A stretch of 5,884 nucleotides of DNA from Rhodobacter sp. GTDB lineage: Bacteria; Pseudomonadota; Alphaproteobacteria; Rhodobacterales; Rhodobacteraceae. The stretch's first letter is position 1. The number at the start of each line of letters is the position of its first letter. Under the pieces are notes generated by a model that made no database searches, was not told the DNA's origin, and saw only the letters and a list, made by a program, of their open reading frames with translations. The translations under genes and the position numbers were made by a program. Location: contig JAIXVS010000094.1 of NCBI GenBank assembly GCA_027482795.1, positions 1 to 5,884 of the forward strand. The letters are read 5' to 3'. Below are positions 1 through 5,884 of the stretch, one piece after another.

Positions 1-2341
<2,341 letters not shown>

Positions 2342-2345
<4 letters not shown>

Positions 2346-3124
2346 CGCGCGGCCAAAGCGGCCTGACTTGTGGGCACATAGGGCCGCAGAAAGACAAGTT
2401 TTTCCGCGCTAGACTGATCGGCGCGGAAACGATAGCCGCCTAGGTTAAATCCGCGCAGATCATCGGGGTCTGTCAGATGATGCGTGCAGATATACCGCGC
2501 CATCGCCCCGCGCGCCTGTTTGGCCCAAAAGCTGACAATCTTGGCTTGGCCGTCTTGCTCTTCCATAAAGACGGGGGTGATTATCGGCAGGTTCAACGCC
2601 TTTTGATCCACCGCGCCAAAATATTCGACCGAGGCGCAGTTGACCACCGCCTTTGCCCCCACCTCCGCCGCCTGCGCGCGCAGGGCCTTGGCAATTTTAT
2701 CGCCCCAAAAGGCATACAGATTTGCGCCCTTGGGGTTGGCAAGACGCGATCCCATTTCCAAACGATAGGGCGCAATGGCATCCATTGGGCGCAGCAGCCC
2801 GTAAAGCCCTGATAAAATGCGCAAATGCCCATCCGCCCAGTGGCGCGCATCTGGCTCTAGGCTTGCAAATTCCAGCCCCGTATAGGTGTCACCATCAAAG
2901 ATATGCGCGGCGCAATAGGTCTGCGCGCGCGCAAAGGCGGCAAAGCGCGCATGGTTCAGCGCGCCCAGCGCGGGCGATATATCCATCAACTTGCACAGAT
3001 CATCCACCGATAGGGCGCGCGCAATTTTTGCCAAGGCGCGGGCCTGCGTGGCAAACATCGGGTCTGACAGCCCCGCAGGGGCGGCTTCATTCAGACGTTT
3101 GGCGGGGGAAATCACAGTCAGCAT
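2342..3124 (-). CDS. yaaA: YaaA family peroxide stress protein (UPF0246/DUF328)
   Basis: At 260 residues it closely matches the length of E. coli YaaA (258), which lowers intracellular free iron and protects DNA and proteins during hydrogen peroxide stress; the E. coli protein has also been reported to bind DNA. Family blocks seen in order are ISPAK (5-9), GDTYTGL (78-84), LSGLYGLLRP through PYRLEMG (104-125), LYAFWGD (136-142), SVEYF (165-169), SFWAKQARGAMARY (198-211) and FNLGGYRF (226-233). No signal peptide or membrane segment is present, so it should be cytoplasmic. The ATG at 3124-3122 is preceded by GAGGA with 6-base spacing, which supports this start. It is the last gene of the leftward cluster, 9 bases after recQ. 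In E. coli yaaA is induced by OxyR; here the tight spacing suggests expression with recQ instead. Its TAG stop overlaps the stop of the opposing kinase gene. The family assignment is firm; the function in this organism is inferred. Confidence 0.95.
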
Positions 3125-3130
3125 AGCAAA

Positions 3131-3135
3131 TCCTC
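3131..3135 (-). promoter_or_regulatory. Ribosome-binding site of yaaA, overlapping the recQ stop codon
   Basis: The minus strand reads TGAGGATTTGCTATG: the GA of the recQ TGA stop (3136-3134) starts the GAGGA Shine-Dalgarno, which lies six bases before the yaaA ATG. Ribosomes ending recQ therefore sit on the yaaA initiation site, an arrangement that favours translational coupling. Confidence 0.8.
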
Positions 3136-5242
3136 AATAGGGCGTATCCACCCATATAGGCTGAACCTTTGCGGGGGCGAGGGGGGTATCTTCGGGGCCG
3201 TCGCTGTTTAGCACATCCAAAAACGCAGCGCCAAAGCGTTCGATCTTCGCCTCGGTCATGCCCGAAATTTGCACCATTTCGGCCAGCGTGGAGGGGCGGC
3301 GCTGGGCGATGTGGCGCAATGTGCTGGGGTCAACAGACAGATGTTTGCGCGTGCCATCGGCCCCGCGCATCAGGTGCACCTGCGCCTGATACAAACGGTC
3401 ATAAACCCCCGCCGCCGCTGTGCCCACCACCGCGCGGCGCGCAGGGTGCAGATCGGGCGCAGTTTGCCCCGTAATCACGGCCAAAAACACCGCGCCGAAA
3501 CTTTCCAGTTTCTTTGCGCCAATCCCCGAAATCCGCATCATCGCGTCAAGCGTAAACGGGCGCGCCTCGGCCATTTCGATCAGGGTTTTGTCGTTGAAAA
3601 TCACGTAAGATGGCACGCCAGCCGCCTCGGCCAATTCGCGGCGCTTGGCCTTTAGCGCGGCCAAAAGCGCGGCATTTTCATCAGACACTTGGGCGCGCAC
3701 CATGGGGGCGGGCGCGGCATGAAGGGCGGTTTCGCGGCGCAGAGTTATCTCGGCTTCGCCGCGCAAAATGGGCCGCGCGCTATCGGTCATGCGCAGCGCG
3801 CCAAAGCGGTCAGGGTCGGGCCGCACCAAATCGCGCCCCATCATCTGGCGAAACACCCCCGCCCATGCCGCGCGGTTGAGCTCGCGCCCCACACCAAAGG
3901 TGGGCAGCTTGTCATGCCCCCGCTCGCGCGTTTTTGCCGTGGACGTGCCCAGCAAAATATCGGTCAAATGCCCCGCGCCAAACCATTCGCCCGTGCGCAA
4001 AATGGCTGACAGCGCCTTGCGCACGGCATCGGTGGCGTTGAACACATCGGCGGGCACATCACAAATATCGCAATTACCACAAGGGGTTGCGGGTTCACCA
4101 AAATAGCCCAGCAGAATTTGGCGGCGGCAAGAAATTGCCTCGGCCAGCCCAAGCAGGCTGTTCAGGCGCAAATGATCTGCTGCCTTGCGATCGGCTGGGG
4201 CGATGCCTTCGTCAATTTGGGTGCGGCGCAGTTTAATGTCTTCGGGCCCATACAGCGTTAGGGTTTCGGCGGGCGCACCATCGCGCCCCGCGCGGCCGAT
4301 TTCTTGGTAATAGCTTTCAATCGATTTGGGCAAATCGGCATGGGCAACCCAGCGGATATCGGGCTTATCAATGCCCATGCCAAAGGCGATTGTGGCCACC
4401 ACAATCAGCCCATCTTCTTGTTGAAAACGCATTTCAACACTGCGGCGGGCCTCGGCCTCCATCCCGCCGTGGTAAAAGCAGGTCGAATGGCCCGCATCGC
4501 CCAGCGCGCGGGCCAAAGTTTCGGTTTTGGCACGGCTGGCGCAATAGACAATGCCCGATTGCGTGCGGCGCGCGGCGGCAAAGCGCAAAATCTGGTCGCG
4601 CGGGTTGTCTTTGGCGGCAAAGGCAAGGTGGATATTGGGCCGATCAAAGCCGTGCAGAAACACGTGCGGCGCATCGCTGCCAAACAGGCGGGCAATAATC
4701 TCGCCCCGCGTTTCTTCGTCCGCTGTGGCGGTAAAGGCGGCCAGCGGCACGCCCAATGCGCGGCGCAATTCGCCAATGCGCAGATAGTCTGGGCGAAAAT
4801 CATGCCCCCATTGCGAGACGCAATGCGCCTCGTCCACGGCAATAAGGGTGCAATTTGCGCGGCGCAGCAGGGCCAGCGTGCCCGCCGCCGCCAGCCGTTC
4901 GGGCGCGATGTACAAAAGCTTAAGGCGGCCCTCGTCAATGGCGGCAAACACCTCTTCGGTCTGCTCGTCAGTATTGCCCGATGTCAGCGCGCCCGCATCC
5001 ACCCCTGCCGCCCGCAGCGCGCGCACCTGATCGCGCATCAGCGCGATCAGCGGGGAAATCACCACTGTCACCCCATCACGGCACAGCGCAGGCAATTGAA
5101 AACACAGGCTTTTCCCGCCGCCCGTGGGCATAATGGCAAGGGTGTTTTGCCCCGCCATCACCGCGCGCACAATATCCTCTTGCCCAGGGCGAAAGGCAGA
5201 AAACCCGAAGACCGAGTGTAAAAGTTGGGCGGCTTCGGGCAT
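3134..5242 (-). CDS. recQ: ATP-dependent DNA helicase RecQ with two C-terminal HRDC domains
   Basis: This is a 3'-to-5' superfamily 2 helicase that unwinds recombination and repair intermediates. Visible in the 702 residues: motif 0 FGFSAFRPGQ (12-21), Walker A PTGGGKS (39-45, Lys44), DEAH (137-140) followed by the RecQ aromatic-rich loop CVSQWGHDFRP, motif III TAT (171-173), motif V around 283-295, and motif VI QEIGRAGRDG (313-322). The zinc site is Cys372, Cys388, Cys391 and Cys394. A winged helix follows (about 400-500), then HRDC 1 (about 520-592) and a second HRDC (about 612-680). E. coli RecQ has 609 residues and one HRDC, so this protein is longer by roughly one domain. The ATG at 5242-5240 is the only ATG, GTG or TTG after the in-frame stop at 5275-5273 that keeps motif 0, so the start is secure, although no Shine-Dalgarno precedes it. 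It begins 7 bases after yggT and ends 9 bases before yaaA, so it is probably translated from a shared transcript by coupling. Confidence 0.97.
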   Translation of the reverse strand: MPEAAQLLHSVFGFSAFRPGQEDIVRAVMAGQNTLAIMPTGGGKSLCFQLPALCRDGVTVVISPLIALMRDQVRALRAAGVDAGALTSGNTDEQTEEVFAAIDEGRLKLLYIAPERLAAAGTLALLRRANCTLIAVDEAHCVSQWGHDFRPDYLRIGELRRALGVPLAAFTATADEETRGEIIARLFGSDAPHVFLHGFDRPNIHLAFAAKDNPRDQILRFAAARRTQSGIVYCASRAKTETLARALGDAGHSTCFYHGGMEAEARRSVEMRFQQEDGLIVVATIAFGMGIDKPDIRWVAHADLPKSIESYYQEIGRAGRDGAPAETLTLYGPEDIKLRRTQIDEGIAPADRKAADHLRLNSLLGLAEAISCRRQILLGYFGEPATPCGNCDICDVPADVFNATDAVRKALSAILRTGEWFGAGHLTDILLGTSTAKTRERGHDKLPTFGVGRELNRAAWAGVFRQMMGRDLVRPDPDRFGALRMTDSARPILRGEAEITLRRETALHAAPAPMVRAQVSDENAALLAALKAKRRELAEAAGVPSYVIFNDKTLIEMAEARPFTLDAMMRISGIGAKKLESFGAVFLAVITGQTAPDLHPARRAVVGTAAAGVYDRLYQAQVHLMRGADGTRKHLSVDPSTLRHIAQRRPSTLAEMVQISGMTEAKIERFGAAFLDVLNSDGPEDTPLAPAKVQPIWVDTPY

Positions 5243-5249
5243 CGGCGGC

Positions 5250-5537
5250 TTAGAAGAACAGGTTGGCGTTGTTCACCAGAATAATCCGCAGGCCAAACAC
5301 CGCCAGCAGAACAATCAGCGGTGCCAGATCAATACCCGAAATATTGGGCAAAAACGCGCGAACGCGCGCATATACAGGCTCTAGCAGCCCATCCAGCCCG
5401 CGCCAGATTTGGCCAACAAAGGCTTGGCGAATGTTCAGCACCTGAAACTGGATCAGCCAGCTCATGATGATATGCGCCAGAATGATCCAGCGGGCGATGT
5501 CGATGATCATCAGGGCAATTTCGAACAACGATTGCAT
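5250..5537 (-). CDS. YggT family integral membrane protein
   Basis: A 95-residue protein with two hydrophobic segments, about 5-29 and 70-88. They flank a loop carrying the family-type LLEPVYARVRAFLP and GIDLAPLIVLL stretches (51-78). Length and the EP...R...P...ID.(A/S)P pattern fit the YggT family (DUF/Pfam YGGT), inner-membrane proteins found across bacteria and plastids. Members have been linked to membrane organisation, cell division and osmotic tolerance, but the biochemical role is not settled. It has no cleavable signal beyond the first membrane helix. The ATG at 5537-5535 sits 6 bases after a clear AGGAG, so the start is well supported. It is the first gene of the leftward cluster with recQ and yaaA, and its expression should be set by the divergent intergenic region. 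I find no functional reason for pairing with recQ; shared transcription is the visible link. Confidence 0.9.
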   Translation of the reverse strand: MQSLFEIALMIIDIARWIILAHIIMSWLIQFQVLNIRQAFVGQIWRGLDGLLEPVYARVRAFLPNISGIDLAPLIVLLAVFGLRIILVNNANLFF

Positions 5538-5543
5538 CCATCT

Positions 5544-5548
5544 CTCCT
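5544..5548 (-). promoter_or_regulatory. Ribosome-binding site of yggT
   Basis: The minus strand reads AGGAG, six bases before the ATG at 5537. This is the strongest Shine-Dalgarno in the leftward cluster and fixes the yggT start. Confidence 0.85.
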
Positions 5549-5552
5549 ACAA

Positions 5553-5581
5553 GTGGTTGTGGATTAGGTAACGCCAACCAC
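5553..5581. repeat. Inverted repeat, 7-base arms, in the yggT leader
   Basis: GTGGTTG at 5553-5559 and CAACCAC at 5575-5581 are exact reverse complements with a 15-base spacer. The repeat ends five bases upstream of the yggT AGGAG. It could be a protein-binding site, or, if transcribed, a leader hairpin with a large loop. It has no U-tract, so it is not an intrinsic terminator. Confidence 0.5.
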
Positions 5582-5628
5582 CACAATAAGCAATGGTTTG
5601 CCGTGCATTTCCTGCCGCAAGGTCACGC

Positions 5629-5656
5629 TTGACCCGATCGCAGGATCGGCCATTTT
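5629..5656 (+). promoter_or_regulatory. Possible sigma-70-type promoter for the thioesterase-like gene
   Basis: TTGACC at 5629-5634, in the context GCTTGACCC, is a good match to the alphaproteobacterial -35 element. Sixteen bases further on, CATTTT at 5651-5656 could serve as a weak -10 (three of six matches to TATAAT). Transcription would then start around 5663, giving a leader of about 20 bases that includes the GAGG. The weak -10 keeps confidence low. Confidence 0.3.
5634..5649. repeat. Perfect inverted repeat, 6-base arms (CCGATC-GCAG-GATCGG)
   Basis: CCGATC at 5634-5639 and GATCGG at 5644-5649 are exact reverse complements separated by GCAG. The repeat fills the spacer of the candidate rightward promoter, where an operator could lie. 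Arms of six bases can arise by chance in GC-rich DNA, so a regulatory role is only a possibility. Confidence 0.5.
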
Positions 5657-5673
5657 GGGTGGATATGATGTGC

Positions 5674-5677
5674 GAGG
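5674..5677 (+). promoter_or_regulatory. Likely ribosome-binding site of the thioesterase-like gene
   Basis: GAGG lies five bases before the ATG at 5683 and is the main reason for choosing that start over the in-frame ATGs at 5665 and 5668. A competing GGGTGG at 5657-5662 would be suitably placed for the ATG at 5668. Confidence 0.5.
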
Positions 5678-5682
5678 CCACG

Positions 5683-5884
5683 ATGTACCCCTATCTGCGG
5701 ATGTTTAAAGAAATGTGGAAATATCAAAGTGCGCCAAAATTGGGCCCGCTTGACCCCCACATCAGTTATCACCGCATCTGGCCGCAAGACTTGGATCCGT
5801 GGCGCGAGTTAAACAACGGCCGCACGCTGACGCTGTTTGATCTGGGCCGCATTCCCATGGCGCGGCGCATGGGTTTGGACAAGG
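5683..5884 (+). CDS. Acyl-CoA thioesterase-like protein, hotdog fold (4HBT type), 3' end outside window
   Basis: Only the first 67 codons are in the window. The product begins MYPYLRMFKEMW and contains WPQDLDPWRELNNG (33-46) followed by RTLTLFDLGRIPMARRMG. The Asp...Asn-Asn pattern followed by a long helix matches the start of hotdog-fold thioesterases, in which this region forms the substrate and catalytic face; members hydrolyse acyl-CoA thioesters in the cytoplasm. I recall near-identical blocks in Rhodobacteraceae proteins annotated as thioesterase or acyl-CoA thioesterase, but no search was run and the substrate cannot be told from this fragment. The ATG at 5683 is chosen because GAGG lies 5 bases upstream and the recalled homologues start at this MYP. 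In-frame alternatives are ATG at 5668, 5665 and 5593; the frame stays open back to 5593. The gene is transcribed away from yggT and may have its own promoter in the shared intergenic region. Confidence 0.8.
   Translation, partial: MYPYLRMFKEMWKYQSAPKLGPLDPHISYHRIWPQDLDPWRELNNGRTLTLFDLGRIPMARRMGLDK

Larger units (their letters stand above)
5538..5682. other. Divergent intergenic region between the yggT operon and the thioesterase gene
   Basis: About 145 bases must hold the promoters of both outward-facing units. It contains the yggT ribosome-binding site, an inverted repeat with 7-base arms near yggT, a DnaA-box-like 9-mer, an inverted repeat with 6-base arms near the thioesterase gene, and a TTGACC hexamer facing rightward. 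For yggT I could find only poor promoter matches, such as CCTAAT on the minus strand at 5568-5563 with no convincing -35, so I do not call that promoter. No small gene with coding signs is apparent; the frame open from 5593 simply runs into the thioesterase gene. Confidence 0.6.

Noticed and set aside
2349..2363. Direct repeat GCGGCC-AAA-GCGGCC after the kinase stop, considered as a terminator
   Set aside because: It encodes the Ala-rich C-terminus of YaaA on the minus strand, gives only a 4-bp stem and has no T-run.
4304..5221. A 305-codon open frame on the plus strand opposite recQ
   Set aside because: It lies wholly antisense to a helicase with every expected motif, its product is a low-complexity mix of Ala, Arg, Gln and Gly, and it has no recognisable domain. 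GC-rich codon use on the other strand explains the lack of stops.
5256..5274. GAACA-N9-TGTTC inverted repeat just upstream of recQ, considered as an SOS (LexA) operator
   Set aside because: The alphaproteobacterial LexA site is a direct repeat, GTTC-N7-GTTC, and the E. coli type is CTGT-N8-ACAG; this fits neither and lies inside the 3' end of yggT.
5664..5669. TATGAT as a -10 element for the thioesterase-like gene
   Set aside because: It is a good -10 match, but no -35-like hexamer lies 16-18 bases upstream, and transcription would start only a few bases before the preferred ATG at 5683.

Overview
The window holds part of an ordinary, gene-dense bacterial chromosome. It most likely comes from an alphaproteobacterium of the Rhodobacteraceae (roseobacter/Rhodobacter) type. 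Three things point there: the GC-rich, GCC/CGC/GGC-heavy codon use; the twin-PAS hybrid histidine kinase with its 'DGFxxYD' motifs; and the right-edge thioesterase, whose 'ELNNGRTLTLFDLGRIP' block I recall from that family. The taxonomic call is from memory and pattern, not from a search. I see no tRNA, rRNA, CRISPR array, insertion sequence, attachment site or phage gene.

Layout. Bases 1-2345 (+) carry a hybrid sensor histidine kinase. It is cut at the left edge and has two PAS domains, a HisKA/HATPase core and two receiver domains. It ends tail to tail with a leftward three-gene cluster, and the two opposing stop codons share the bases CTAA at 2342-2345. Read from its promoter side, the leftward cluster is yggT (5537-5250), recQ (5242-3134) and yaaA (3124-2342). 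Its gaps are only 7 and 9 bases, so it is very probably one operon. A divergent intergenic region (about 5538-5682) separates it from a rightward acyl-CoA thioesterase-like gene that runs off the right edge.

How the genes relate. RecQ is a DNA-repair helicase with a complete catalytic core, a zinc site, a winged helix and two tandem HRDC domains. YaaA belongs to the family that limits peroxide-driven, iron-dependent DNA damage in E. coli. Co-transcription of the two suggests a genome-protection theme. YggT is a small membrane protein whose role is poorly defined. The kinase and the thioesterase appear functionally unrelated to the operon.

Nothing in the window looks like a new biological system. 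The points most worth a second look are the overlapping convergent stops with a GC hairpin on the junction, two small inverted repeats in the divergent intergenic region (one overlapping a DnaA-box-like 9-mer), the doubled HRDC of RecQ, and the lack of a Shine-Dalgarno in front of recQ.
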